Shown: in pieces, positions 45,612 to 57,294 of the stretch | Numbering within the stretch: the first letter of the stretch is position 1 | Layout of the letters: each line of letters starts with the position of its first letter | DNA from: Hemileia vastatrix | Lineage: Eukaryota > Basidiomycota > Pucciniomycetes > Pucciniales > Zaghouaniaceae | Assembly (NCBI GenBank): GCA_030280995.1 | Contig: JASXTE010000017.1 | Span: 3,802,501 to 3,866,500, forward strand | Direction of reading: 5' to 3' | Length of the DNA stretch: 64,000 nt | Translations under genes and position numbers: made by a program | Notes under the pieces: generated by a model | Told to the model about the DNA's origin: nothing | The model's input: only the letters and a program-made list of their open reading frames with translations | The model's database searches: none

Positions 45612-46822
45612 TGTAGACTGTTCTAAAGTACTAAGCAGTAGACACAATGCCAGATGGGTTGGTTCTCCTTTTCAATTTCTAAAAAGAAGCGCCTGCCACT
45701 CTTATTTTTAAAGACAGCGCAATAATGTGTAACACTAATATTTGATTGGAAAGTTTATAAGATGAGAGATGAGCTATAGAGATCAGGATAACAAGTATTA
45801 CTATCTGGATATTTCTATTCTTAATAAGCGCTAATATCCACAGCTACTCCCTCTTGAAGCGCTTTCTTTGAATATGCCTTATTATAGTAATAAAATAACT
45901 CTAATAATAGTTACTCCTACTAAATCTATATATTCTCTCTATTTTGCGCTCTTTCACTATACTATATGAAATACACACACCGACGCACAAATGATAAAAG
46001 ACTTAGAAAATATCTCTAATTAATTATTCTATTTTACTTATATTTATATATCTCTTCTCTCTCTGTCTGTGTGTAAAAAGTTCCCTATCTATATCAAATA
46101 GTCCTCCTTTTTATATTTTTCCAGTACTCAAGACACAGTTCGCTAGTGGATCTTCAGCGTTGGCTCTAGCGCCTTATTAGTAAAACAATAGCTAATCTAT
46201 TAGTAACTTAGTACACTGCTTGTAACAACTACGGTGCCTAAAACATACCCTATGATTACTAATGCTAGTATTAACTTGTTTCACTCATACTCCACATATG
46301 TGTTTTTGTTTTAGCACTATTTTCAGTTTTGACCCATTCTAACGCTGATCCTAGCCGCCATGAGTCTTGGGTAGTTTTGCAATGGAATCCCCACTCTCCT
46401 TTCTTTAATACTAGGTTCATAGTCTTGACAATTTGCTTAACTAGTTAGCCTCCCTTTTTCCTGTTTCAGTAAGTTACCCGACTAGCTGCGGTACAGTTTA
46501 CAATGCACTTGAATCGTCCTCAAGTCATAACTCTTTTCTTAATGCGTAACACATAATTATTGGAAAGTCCAAATCCATATTTTTAGTGCTTTACGGTCCT
46601 AAATCAATAACACACAATTCCCCATTGTGCGGCACATCTCGCTACAAAATCCGAGCGCACAGACCCTTAATCCTTTTCTGCGCTTCCATTTCCTTTGTTC
46701 TTTGAAACACGCAAATACATATTATATTTTAGCACTTCCTACTGCGCTAACTTCCTTTGTTCTTCCTGGACTACGCACGCTGATTGGTCTAAAATTATGC
46801 TATCTGCAAGGTGCGTACCACA
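45612..46822 (-). repeat. E2 3' LTR
   Basis: Plus strand TGTAGACTG...GTACCACA. It lies directly upstream of antisense gene A, so LTR sequence may also act as its distal promoter. Confidence 0.88.
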
Positions 46823-46836
46823 TCCTCCCTCTACTC
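46823..46836 (-). other. E2 polypurine tract
   Basis: On the minus strand GAGTAGAGGGAGGA abuts the 3' LTR. Confidence 0.75.
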
Positions 46837-46854
46837 GCAACTGTCCCCAGGAGC

Positions 46855-46862
46855 CCATAAAT
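46855..46862 (+). promoter_or_regulatory. TATA-like box before antisense gene A of E2
   Basis: CATAAATA, 100 bases before the ATG at 46955, at the same spacing as in E1. Confidence 0.45.
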
Positions 46863-46954
46863 ACCTGCATCTCACAGCGTTTTCTTCCTCCTTCTTCTGT
46901 CTTCTTCTCTTATCTATCCCCTTCTCCTCTTATTTGTCATCCTCTTCTCTTATA

Positions 46955-48007
46955 ATGAATACTAGAAGTACCAATCCTAACACTGAAAATACCGCCAACG
47001 TTGTGGACGCAATTCAACAGTTCGTGCGCACTCAGCCCCCTGCTGCTTCACCAACAAAGCCCATAACTACACTGATGGTTGGGACAAGATGCACCAGCTG
47101 CATCAAAAATGGAATAAATCCTTGTCGTTTCTCAAAAGGCCGCTGTGGCAATAATTTCTTCACTGTAAGTCATCTTCAATTTCCTTCCTTGTTGTTACTA
47201 ACCTTTCATTTCTTTCCCCCTTTTTTTTGTTTTAGTCATGTGATTACTGCAAGACACGCAAAAAGAAGTGTAGTTATGATGGGCCGCCCACCATTGCAGG
47301 CCTGGACCCTAACGCCTCAACTACTAACATGATGAGTCAAATGACCCTCAAGCGCCCAGCGCCTGCTCCTGTTACCCCACCTGGTAATAAACGAACCAAG
47401 GTTGGTTACCGGGAACTTACACCCAGTAGCGTCGCTTCTGTCCCAAGATCTCTCTTTTCAGAGGAAAGTACCGTAAGTCTTCTTTTACTACTTCTTCCTT
47501 TCTTAATCCTAACATTTTTTTTATCTTTTTTTATATCTCTTTTAGAATGCGCCAGGAACACCTTATGCTGAAACGCCTCCACCTCCAAACGTTCCTCTAT
47601 TCCTTCCAGCCTTGGAAGAAGACCCCCTCTGGGATACCATGCCTATTCCGGAGTGTACCGCTTGTATACCCACCCCTGACTGGATAACTATGCAGCCGGT
47701 CTTTGATACCATCATCTGGGACAAATGGCCCATCAAAAACACTCCGGACATTGATGATGAAGAGCCTGCCGCGGCTCAAAACTGGGAATTTTCAGAGAAA
47801 ATTGCCTGCGCTCCATACAATGCAACCATGTGTCGTATGAACAACATGCTAACTGCCGTCAAAGAATTCCTTGAGGCGGTCCCTGTTTATACTCGCGCCA
47901 AGTATAACAAAGGAGAACAGCTAATAACCACCTTGCAACAAAACATGAAAGAGGCTGTTTATGACTGGGCTTTCTGCATTCCAATCTTTGATGAGGCAGA
48001 ATACTAA
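46955..48007 (+). CDS. Antisense gene A of E2, 302-residue cysteine-cluster protein
   Basis: The exons are 46955-47164, 47236-47472 and 47546-48007. The donors are GTAAGT, the acceptors TTTTAG, and both introns are phase 0. The start MNTRSTNPNTENTANVV is kept in E1. Residues about 47-58 read CTSCIKNGINPC and 72-82 CDYCKTRKKKC, a pair of cysteine triplets; the second is like the first half of Zn2Cys6 transcription-factor clusters. A basic linker (PPGNKRTKV), an acidic-aromatic middle part and a conserved helical C-terminus (CAPYNATMCRMNNML ... FDEAEY) follow. Zinc and nucleic-acid binding are inferred; the true role is unknown. It faces opposite to pol, which lets introns survive reverse transcription. 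No stop or frameshift. Confidence 0.75.
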
Positions 48008-48510
48008 AAAAAAAAAAAAAATATTCCTTGTATATATTCCCTGTAAATTGTATATTACCCTGTAAAAAAACTGTAATATTATTTTTTTATTTTCCCTTAA
48101 TTTTCCTGTGAGAATTCTACAACTACGAGATGAGTTGCCTTCAAAAATTATCATCTTTTTTCTAAGCAGCACCCTTCTACTAAATGCCTATGAATGATGA
48201 AACGACAATAATAAATAAAAAAATAACAACTTGAGATTGTTGCTACTTTCTATAGCAGCAAATAGCTCCCCTGCGTCGTACATGCATGCCATCTCTTGTA
48301 ATCTTCAGATCTTGGCAATGTATGACTTTCCCTTGACTGTGACAGATTTGCCTTCCCTTGGGTCCTTCATTATGACAAAAATTTTTCCCTATCTTCTTAG
48401 AAACCATCCAGCGCTCAAGTCAAACATGGCGCACTGGTGACTTCTCTATAATGCCATGTTATCTCATAAATAGCCCTTCTAATAACCTAGATCTCTTTCA
48501 TACAAATATT
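48008..48510 (+). promoter_or_regulatory. Spacer between antisense genes, TATA-like box at 48465
   Basis: CATAAATAGCCC lies 46 bases before the ATG of gene B. An A-run at 48006-48020 follows the stop codon of gene A. Otherwise no feature is seen. Confidence 0.45.
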
Positions 48511-49307
48511 ATGACTCAATATCGTACCGTCCCAAAATATCAAGCGTGCTTGTTTTGTAAATGCCACAACTTTCATTGTAAATTTTCTAAACCTCGGGGG
48601 TATTCCTCCTTTAGACCTGCCTGTGACAATTGCTTTAGATACCGCAAAACTTGCAATATCTCTTTAAACCAGAATACTCCTCCGCCTACTGGTTATATTC
48701 GCTTTCCACCTAGCTCTACTAGTAGCGCCCCCATAGCTACAACTACTAGTCCCACTATTTCCACTAATAATAATGTTCCTTATGAATCTCCGTCACTTTC
48801 TAGTTTTCCCAGGCGCAAAATATCTATTCAGCCTAGCGCTACACCTTCTTCTTCTCCGAGCTCTAATGCTTCTATGCGCTCAGGCTCCACTGCAGCTGCT
48901 CCTGACGCGGTTACCATTACTTTGCCATCAGCGCGCCCACAAAACTTATTAGCAAGTAAGTATCCTTTATTATACTTACACTTCCTTTACCTGCTGACTC
49001 CTTTTCAGGATCCAATGAATCCATCTCTCTGGGATGGGTTCCTATCCCTTTACCTATCGTCCATTCCATGCGAATGTTTTCCAGACTCCGTCTTATATAT
49101 GACGCTATGTCTCTATCCTACTCTAACGCACCAGCTTTTTCTGACACTGAACTTGAAGCTCGCTATACCCATATAGAAATGATAGGTCAGCTAATGTTCA
49201 AAATCAGCTCATCAACTATTCTTGGATTCCCTGCCAATCCCCGTTGTTTTGTCATGCCTGAAGACTGGAAAGGATATCCTATTAGCTTTCACTCTGATAC
49301 TGAATAG
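48511..49307 (+). CDS. Antisense gene B of E2, 247-residue cysteine-cluster protein
   Basis: Exon 1 is 48511-48955 and exon 2 is 49009-49307. The intron has GTAAGT and TTTTCAG ends, and the split codon rejoins in frame. Residues 13-23 read CLFCKCHNFHC and 38-48 CDNCFRYRKTC, that is CX2CX6C twice with 14 residues between. The middle (KFSKPRGYSSFRPA) parallels RFSKGRCGNNFFTS of gene A, so the two genes share a domain. A Ser/Pro-rich linker then leads to a C-terminal domain (LRLIYDAMSLSYSNAPAF ... CFVMPEDWKGYP). Function unknown. Reading through the intron would give a diverging tail, and conservation of the spliced frame in E1 supports splicing. Confidence 0.75.
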
Positions 49308-49945
49308 CCCACTAGCGCTTTTCCTAATGAGCCTCCCCTGTCCATTCTCCCAGTACATAGTCTTCATATATTTTTCATGATATGCCTTCACATAATCTTT
49401 TTAGACATGGCACTATTTTATTACACCTTTCTTCCATACTATAGAGCGCCTAACTTTGCTCCTTCTACTTTCTTTAAAAGACTGTAAACCCTAAAAAATT
49501 CATAAATAAACCTTTATATCATAAAACTTTACCGCCTTTACTGCAATACAGCAATATACCTTGTAAAATAAGAATTGAATTGTAGAGTGCCTCATCTATA
49601 AATTCCTATTCACTCCTGGCTAGTTAACCCATTAGCTAAATCCCCAGCATCTTTTGCATTTTCATGATACACATCTCCTTTAATCCAATTACCTATTTCG
49701 TCATGTCCCCTCGAACGATGAAAATATAAGATTTCACTTTCCTCTACACCCTCATCTAAGCACTTGTGCCAGTTGCCTGCTCATCAATAGTCCGCCTAAC
49801 TTCCAGATAGCGCCCTCTATCCGTCACAAATGTATCAAAGCCTCCTGTGAGTCCTCTTAGAAAAACAAAACTTAACATAACTTGTTAGTTTAACCTCTTC
49901 CCGGAGGTATTATTCTGGTAGTTTTTCCTCATTCCGGAGGTTATC
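49308..49945. other. Gene-free spacer of E2 after antisense gene B
   Basis: It matches 43381-43972 of E1 with small indels. Convergent transcript ends are expected here. Confidence 0.5.
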
Positions 49946-51413
49946 TTGTATCACTGGAACACCCCTTGGGTAGAATCTTTTGATCTTATCTGCAGCCACA
50001 TGTCGCTTGCACTCAGTACCATCCAATTCCTCCAGTTATCTGCTTTCTTATCCTATATGGACTGTTCCATCTTTCAGAAAATATCTTGCCCCATTGGCTT
50101 TCTAAACTTCTATTATAAACCAAAACCAAATCTCCTGGGTTCAATGGCTTCCTTAACCTATGCACTAAATGCTCATCCCAATATTTAACTGACTTGTCAC
50201 GGATCTGCATCATTCTATCATATGCCTTCTCCACAAACTTGTCCTTTCTTTCAAGCTGTGCTACCCTCGCTAGAATTAAATCTTCAGTCGAGCGCATTTG
50301 ATCCCAGTCATATCCTAGAAATGATCCAGCCTCCAGATCAATAGGTAATACCGCCCTTTGACCAAACATCAGTTCATACAGTGAAAAACCTGTTGTCCTT
50401 TTAAATGAAATCCTGTACGCAAACAAAACTAATGGCAAATAGTTCTTCCATTTTGCCCCATTATTTCCACATAGTTTAACTAGCGCATCTTTTATAACTT
50501 GATGCCCTCTTTCTACCATTCCCTCTGCTTCAGGATAATATGGTGTTGCAACTCGTAATTTTGCACCAATACCTTTTACTACCTCTTGGAATTATCCAGA
50601 AAATTCAGTGCCACCATCTACGGTTACCATCTTCATTACCCCATACCTGTAAATCCATTCTTTCTTCAAAAATTCAGCTACATTACTCACCTTGAGATTT
50701 ACCAACAGCTCTGCTTCAATCCATCCTGATAGATCATCCCTGGCTACTACCAAGTATTTAAATAGTGCTTCTTTTATATGAACTGCATCTAAACTAACCC
50801 TACCAAAAATAGTATCTTCACGCGTTGCTCTACCTTTCTCTTTTGGCTTTCTGTAACTCCTGCCCTGACATTCAGGACAAGATTTAACCCAATCTCTTAC
50901 TTCATTTTTCAAATTGGGCCACCAGAATCTTTCCCTAACTCTGCGATATGTCTCATCTTGACCTCTTTGTCCTAAACTCTCATGTAACTCCCTGAGTATC
51001 TTCTCCTTCCCTTCCCTAGTTTGAACGACTAACTGAGGAGACGAAGCTTAATTCTTCCATAACTTCCCATTTTTAATAAAATAACCTTTAGCGCGCTTCT
51101 TAATGTTGCGCCAACCCTTTTTACTGCAAAAATCTGGTTGACTACTACCTTCCAAATATAAACTTAACAACTCTACTCCTTCATTAGTAGATGCGTCATC
51201 TTCAGAATACCCCCCTTCTTTGAGATGAGTACTACTGTCTTGACTTCCCCTTGAATTGTCTTCATCATCTGACTCTTCCACTACCTCGCCTTGTGCACTT
51301 CTTGTTGCTATGTTAGCTTCAGCATCCCCTAAATTCAGTTGCAGACTACCCTTTCTACAAACATCCTTTGCATCGTCAATATCTATTTTCATGTCTTTAT
51401 GGACCTTCTGCAT
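49946..51413 (-). pseudogene. pol: E2 integrase, broken
   Basis: An acidic linker (EESDDEDNSRGSQDSSTHLK) is at 51048-51413. The zinc module reads HESLGQ, where the second histidine is lost, followed by intact CPEC near 50880. The core shows SLDAVHI, TVDGGTEF at 50610-50640, and EGMVERGH near 50510. Stops lie at about 51050 and 50593. A small deletion near 50033, relative to E1, shifts the C-terminal tail. It is collinear with the E1 integrase throughout. Confidence 0.82.
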
Positions 51414-51472
51414 TACTAGTTTATTGTCATCATGGACAATACTGCCTGCTAGTTTATTGTCATCACAGACAT

Positions 51473-52724
51473 TGTGGTACGCCCCTCGCAGGAAGCGTGA
51501 TTTTAGACAAATCAGCGCGCGTAGTCCAGGAAGAACAAAGGGGAGTTAGCGCAGCAGGAAATGTTAAAATATAATATGTATTTGTGTGTTTCAAGGAACA
51601 AAGGAAATGGAAGCACGGAAAAAGATTAAGGGTCTGTGCACTTGGATTTTGAAGCAAGATGTGCCGCACAATAGGGAATTGTGTATTATTAACTTAGGAC
51701 TATTACATGCTAAACAATATGGATTTGGGCTTTCCAAAAAGTATGTGTTACGCATTAAGAAGAAAGTCATGGATTAAGGACAACTCAAGTGCATGGTATG
51801 CTGTACCGCGGCCAGCTGGGAAACTTACTGAGACAAGTAATGAAGAAGGCTAACTAGTTAAGCGAGCTGTCAGAACTACAAACCTAGTATTAAAGCAAAG
51901 AGAGTGGGGACTCAATTGTAAAACTATCCAAGAGTTAAGGCAACTAGACGCAGCGTTAGGATAAGTCAAACCTGGAACTAGCGCTGAAACAAAACAAGGT
52001 ATAGTTAAAAGCGCATATGTGGAGAGTCAGTGAAATAAGTTAATACTAGTGTTAGTAATTATAGGGTCTGATTTAGGCGCTGTAGTTGTTGCCAGCAGTG
52101 TAAGTAGCATACTAATAAATTAGTTATTGTTTTACTAATGTGGCGCTAGAGTCAGCGCTGGAGATCCATTAGGGAACTGTGTCTTGAGCGCTGGAAGAAT
52201 ATAAAAGGAGTACTATTAGGTAGGGACAAAGGGAGAGGACTGGTCAACCTATTTATTTAGTTAATAAAGTAAGAAAAATAGCATTAGTTGTCATTTTAAA
52301 AAAGCAGATCATAGAAAAATCAATATAGAGATATACGTGTAGCTATAGTCATAGTACCCAGTATAAAATATTAGATCTTTTTTTTGTGATTAATTGTTTG
52401 AGAGAATATATAGATTCAGTGAGATTAACTATTATTAGAGATATTTTATTACTATTATAAGGCATATTCAAAGAGAGCGCTTCAAGAGGGAGTAGCTGTG
52501 GATAATAGCCCTTGTTAAGAATAGAAATATCCAGATAGTAATACTTGTTTTTCCTTATCTTTAACTCATCTCAACTTATAAACTTTCTAGTCATATATTA
52601 GTGTTACACATTATTACACTGTCTTTAAAAATAAGAGTGGCAGGCGCTTCTTTTTATAAATTAAAAAGAAGAGCCAACCCATCTCGCATTGTGTCTACTT
52701 CTTAGTACTTTAGAACAGTCTACA
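51473..52724 (+). repeat. E-family LTR inserted in E2 between RNase H and integrase
   Basis: 1252 bp, TGTGGTACGC...AGTCTACA, facing opposite to E2. E2 linker sequence left (TTATTGTCATCACAGACAT) and right (AAGTTACTGTTAAATC) is continuous in E1 near 45520-45555. No clean target duplication is seen (ACAT against AAGT). No internal element region is attached, so it is a solo LTR. Confidence 0.8.
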
Positions 52725-54170
52725 AAGTTACTGTTAAATCTTTCATAACAATAATCTATCCCATTTACCCATTTCTTATCTTCTTCCAATTCTTCCGCTT
52801 CAGAGTCTTCTTCACACAGCGGTCTTCTTGACAATGAATCTGGCATAGTGAATGATTTTCCCGGTTTATGGACTAAATTAAAAAGAAAACAAATTAATCT
52901 GCGCTACCCACCTTGTCATGGGCGCATCTGGTAAGCTTGGGCTACTAATCATTTGCACCAACGATAGCGCATCAACCTGCGGCTCAAAATGCTGCCCCCA
53001 AAGCATCCATTGTAGCTTCTTAAGAATCTTTGCTACTCCACATAACTCCAACTTGGACTGAGAGTACCTGGACTCCACTTTGGTAAAAGTTTTAGACTCA
53101 TAAAGACAGGTCTATCATTACCTTCCTCATCCTCCTGCATCAAAACTGCGCCCACTGTGGACACACTAGAATCTACCGCTAGAGTAATTTTCACAGCGCC
53201 TGGTCCATACTCCAATTTCTTCAAAAGAATGTTTTTCCCTACAATCCTTTTCAATAACTCGAATGACTCCTTGCATTCCTCCGTACAATCCCATACAAAA
53301 TATTTTCTTGTTAAGTGCCGTAAAGGTGAAGAAAACAAAGCAAAATCTCGAATAAACATTCTTACATAGGTACAGATGCCTAAAAACCCTGTAACTTCCT
53401 TAGTATTTCTTGGTCTCGGCCACGTAAGTACCTTATTCCTCTTTTTCTCAGCAATGATTCTCCCTTCCTTGCATACCACATGTCCCACTATATCTAGCGC
53501 TGGAACACAACAAGCAAATTTGGACCCAGAAATTTTTAATCCTGCCTCCTCTATCCTAAATAGCACTCTTTCCAGAGTAATCACATATTCCCAAACAAAC
53601 TTTCTAATACGCGTATTCTCTTCTAACACTTCCTCATTGTAATCACTGGCTGGTCCTTTTATACCGCCATCATCAATGAAAATTCCCACATGTTCTGGAA
53701 TTTCATCCTGCAATATCCACATCATCTGAGCTTGGTATACCGCCACAGAATTTGTTGCGCCTTGCGGTAACCTTGTCAACCTGAAGCTCCCCAGTGGTGT
53801 TTCAAACGTCGTCATGGGTCTGGATGATTCATCCAATTTGCGCTCATTGTATCCTCCCATAATATCACCTAATCCATAACATGCACGTCCCACAAAAGAA
53901 TCCACGAAATCCTCTGGCATTGGTGGCATCCCTGCGTCCTTTACTGTAACCTTGTTCATTTCCCTATGATCATGAACAACCTTTAATTTACCATTATGTT
54001 TAACAACGCAAAACACTGGACTTGAATAACTAGACATAGACTGTTCATACAAGCCAGACTTTAACCTTCCCCTAATTAATTCAGTATACTCTTATCTTAT
54101 AGCCGCTGGTATTGTAAAAGCCTTCTTCTGCCACGGCACATGAGGTTTAACTGGAACAATATAAGGTTTA
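52725..54170 (-). pseudogene. pol: E2 reverse transcriptase and RNase H, broken
   Basis: RT spans 54170-53100. It has SSYSSPVFCVVKHNGKLKVV, then LGDIMGGYNERKLDESSRPM, LTRLPQGATNS, and the catalytic GIFIDDGGIKGPASD near 53660-53700. RNase H begins at ITLAVDSSVSTVGAV near 53180. A shift near 53090 moves the rest (ESRYSQSKLELCGVAKILKK) to another frame. The end MPDSLSRRPLCEED lies near 52840. The FIDDGG variant of the YxDD box and the DIMGGYxER region mark a lineage different from F1, G2 and G3. Confidence 0.85.
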
Positions 54171-54820
54171 CCATAAGAGTGTTTTAACAAACCTCTTTCC
54201 TCTTCTGAAAACGCAATAGCATTTTCCTAAGAACCATAACATGTAACAAAACTTCTTTTCTCCCTGCAATAACCAATCCTCTGGTCCAAAATTAACCATC
54301 TGAAGCCTTTCCATTGTAATCTTACCAGTAGGTGCAAAATCAGGCGGGAACTTCGTTAAAGGTGTATCATAAGGATTCCTAGACAGTGATGGCCTCTGCA
54401 AAGGAGGATTCAAATCAGGCATTTCTACATTCACTGGTTCAACCTTAACAGCTACTGGCTTATACTTTGATGAAAAACAACTCTTGATGCTTTCTTCATT
54501 AATTAAAATAAAACCCTTTTTAATATAACTACGGGTTGCACCTAAATCCTGTTTTTGTCTTTTCTTTTTAATATAACTATAACAATATCCGTAATCAAAG
54601 AAATTAAAAAGCTTATGTATAATACATTCTACTGTAGTATTTCCAAGACACCTATGAAGTACCGCTTTATGTATCCCTTCTTGTTGGACTGACTGGTCAC
54701 TATACGGGTTCCTCTCATCCTGGGAGATAGTAACACCTAAAATGCCAGTCCCTAATGAAAATTTTAGCACCTTCCTGGAGGTTTCCCAATCTTGTCATCT
54801 GAGACTTCCTCATAAAATTC
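54171..54820 (-). pseudogene. pol: E2 region between protease and RT
   Basis: A 200-codon frame (54770-54168) carries the conserved segment TPLTKFPPDFAPTGKITMER and WLLQGEKKF, also present in E1 near 60060. An insertion-like block with two IKK words (SYIKKKRQKQDLGATRSYIK) occurs in both E1 and E2. The function of this spacer domain is unknown; it may fold with the RT N-terminus. Confidence 0.55.
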
Positions 54821-55861
54821 TCATTCTTTCTCTAACCGCGCAGCTCCAGAGTACTTAGTTTCCCAGCCACCATCCTTGGGCGCTACTAAGACCACTGTTA
54901 CTGGAACACCATCATCACCTATAATCCTTATTCCAATAGTCTTATTTAAACAATAATCTATAGTTGCAGAATAATCCATTAAACATGGCGTGCCTAAACC
55001 TGGTTTTACTACACCCATTGGAACATAAAAATTTATATCCCTCGTTGCTCTCGCAACTCTAGTGCGTACATACTCTGCTACAACTATAACAGGTAACCTA
55101 CCTCCACTAATTCCTGCGACAGTGCCTTCACCGTCTTTAACAGGAAGACCTAACTCCACTGCATCATCCACAGACACCACATTGATTTGTGAACCTGTAT
55201 CCACTAACGCTTTAATTTGCTTACTATTTACAGTATGTGTTAAATACTTTAAGGATCCTGCATAATGTGGCGCCCTAGGTATTCCAACGATTGGCTGATA
55301 TGTCTGCTGTTCAACATCAAACTCAGCGCAATTAGAAATCCTTTGCTTCCTACACTTATCCACAATTCCATTCGCTACATCCGGCGCTACTGCTGCCAGC
55401 GTCCCCAATGTAATAGAGACTGTAGTCTTCAAACATTGCGCATATAAATACTCAGCTGCTTTAGGAAAATCAGAGTGAACCCGGCGCTGCATTCTCCATT
55501 TATGTTGAGTCGCCTTCGCACCACCTTTTGCTCTTCCAGGTGGGTTCTTTGGAGTATTTTTTCTTGCTCCTTTCATTCCTTCAGCAGGTACCGCTCTTTG
55601 CTGTACTACCTCTGACTCCTCCAACATTGCCATTTGATCTTCTACCTGGTGATCCACACCATAACCAGCTGGTTCCATACCATCCATTTCAACATCCTCC
55701 ATAGGTGCAGGTGTATTCTCTCTAGTAGTATACCCTACTTCCTCCATATCCTCTGGATTGGAATACCTAGCGCCAGTTCTTCTTGGCATAGCAACTGTAG
55801 GTGGGGCCATTTTATTGTGCTTTGTTGCGAACATCTCCAAACGCGCTGCGGTGAGTGGCAA
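54821..55861 (-). CDS. pol: E2 aspartic protease with long N-terminal region
   Basis: The open frame is 346 codons. The protease core has IKALVDTGSQINVVS near residue 215, VAGISGGRLPVIV as flap-side strand, and GTPCLMDYSAT near 285 in place of the usual ILG. It is preceded by an acidic and basic linker rich in M, E and P (PAPMEDVEMDGMEPAGYGV). The frame is intact, and E1 has the same protein in two pieces. The protease would process the Gag-Pol product. The start is nominal because it follows gag by a frame change near 55865. Confidence 0.75.
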   Translation of the reverse strand: MPLTAARLEMFATKHNKMAPPTVAMPRRTGARYSNPEDMEEVGYTTRENTPAPMEDVEMDGMEPAGYGVDHQVEDQMAMLEESEVVQQRAVPAEGMKGARKNTPKNPPGRAKGGAKATQHKWRMQRRVHSDFPKAAEYLYAQCLKTTVSITLGTLAAVAPDVANGIVDKCRKQRISNCAEFDVEQQTYQPIVGIPRAPHYAGSLKYLTHTVNSKQIKALVDTGSQINVVSVDDAVELGLPVKDGEGTVAGISGGRLPVIVVAEYVRTRVARATRDINFYVPMGVVKPGLGTPCLMDYSATIDYCLNKTIGIRIIGDDGVPVTVVLVAPKDGGWETKYSGAARLEKE

Positions 55862-55870
55862 TGCAACTGC

Positions 55871-57050
55871 TCACCCTTTTACTTTAAAATCCAGCACTGC
55901 ACAAGTAACTGCGAAATTTACTGACTTCATATCCTTGCCTTTTTCTTTAATTTCAGGCTCTTTGCCCTTGTTTGACCTGCCTTCCATAGACTTTTTATTA
56001 ATATGATTGATGACCATGGCTCGCATCCCTCGATCCTTGTCTTTAACAAGCTTAGTGCTGTCTTCCAACATAAGAATAGTCCCGTCCTCGTAAAATACCT
56101 TTTCCTCTTTATCCCTTTGAAGCACATTACACCTCATCCTAGTATGCCCCTCTTTATTACAATAATAGCACACCATAGCAGAAAAACGCAAAGGTTGAGG
56201 AGAACTCTTGGGCCTAATCAATTCTTTTGCCTTTGCCGCTTCAATTATCTTTTTCTCCAACTCATCAATCCTTGCCATAACTGAATCTGGCTCCTTAGTG
56301 AAAACTTTATCTTTAGGTTATGACATCCGAGGAGGTGATCGTACACAAGACGCATCTTCATTCATCTCCAAATTACCCAAAGAAGCCCTAGCTGCACGAC
56401 GCTCAACTTGATTCAACTTCATTTCAGCTTCCACCACCATTTCTACTTCTTTTAATCCAGTTTCTGTCCCTTTTTTTAACCAGTTTTCCTTCGTTATCCA
56501 AGCGCCTTTTTGCCCAGTCTTCAACTTCTGGCGCTAATGCTTCACAAAACCAAGGTAAAGATGCATTAGCATCACTAAAATCTTCATTAAAAACTAAATA
56601 TTCCACTATTTGGTCAAAGTCTTCCCTAAAACTTTTAAATTCCTTAGGGTCTCAAACACCCCCTTTAGCTTTGACTCTTTTTACCAAGATATCCAGGTCC
56701 TTCATTGTGTACCTAGTTTCCTTGGTAACCTTTGGCCATCTCTTGAGCATCTATTCTTTTAGCGCTGGCCAATCTCGCTCTTCATGCCCTTTTAGATCCT
56801 CTAAATCGTCTTTGCACTCATTAGTTACAAAAAATAGTACTTGACGCACCATATTGTATTCAGTTGCTCCATGAACTTCAGCTGCCTGTTCAAACCTGCG
56901 TAAAAACTTCTTGGTATTAATTCCCGCAAAACGCTAGCTTTCATCTTTACACCTTATGATTGTAGTTACTGTCTTTGGCAACGATGCCAAAGAATTGGGC
57001 GATTTAACCCTTTCCTGACATCCCCTAGATGTAGTCGCAGTAGGATCCAT
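55871..57050 (-). pseudogene. gag: E2 gag with zinc knuckle, broken
   Basis: The start is MDPTATTSRGCQER at 57050. The core follows with KFLRRFEQAAEVHGATEY, KEFKSFREDFDQIVEYLVF and WFCEALAPEVEDWAKRRL. The zinc knuckle CYYCNKEGHTRMRC (CX2CX4HX4C) is near 56130-56172, and the C-terminus runs on to 55871. Stops or shifts occur near 56935, 56750, 56655 and 56300. Gag binds RNA and forms particles. E1 has the same domain order. Confidence 0.8.
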
Positions 57051-57275
57051 TCCCGAAATATAAAATCGAAACAGAGATCACAAAAACACACACTTGGTAA
57101 TTAAAACTGACTATATTCACAATACAGCCCTATGCTATCTTCTGATAACAGCTTATTGATCCACTCATTGTAGACCCTACAACTCTTCCGCTGAAGCGCC
57201 AGCTTGATTACGTCCTCTTGACAAAACCCTAAAAAACGAAACGATCTAATCAAAAAAATACTAGTTACAATTATG

Positions 57276-57294
57276 CCACTGTTGGGACACCAAT
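57276..57294 (-). other. E2 primer-binding site
   Basis: On the minus strand TTGGTGTCCCAACAGTGG follows the 5' LTR end. It begins TGG one base in, as expected for pairing with a tRNA ending CCA. The same sequence is at E1 62976-62993. The tRNA species was not identified. Confidence 0.7.

Noticed and set aside
48451..49176. 241-codon unspliced reading of antisense gene B in E2
   Set aside because: It reads through a GTAAGT...TTTTCAG intron; the spliced frame is the one conserved with E1.
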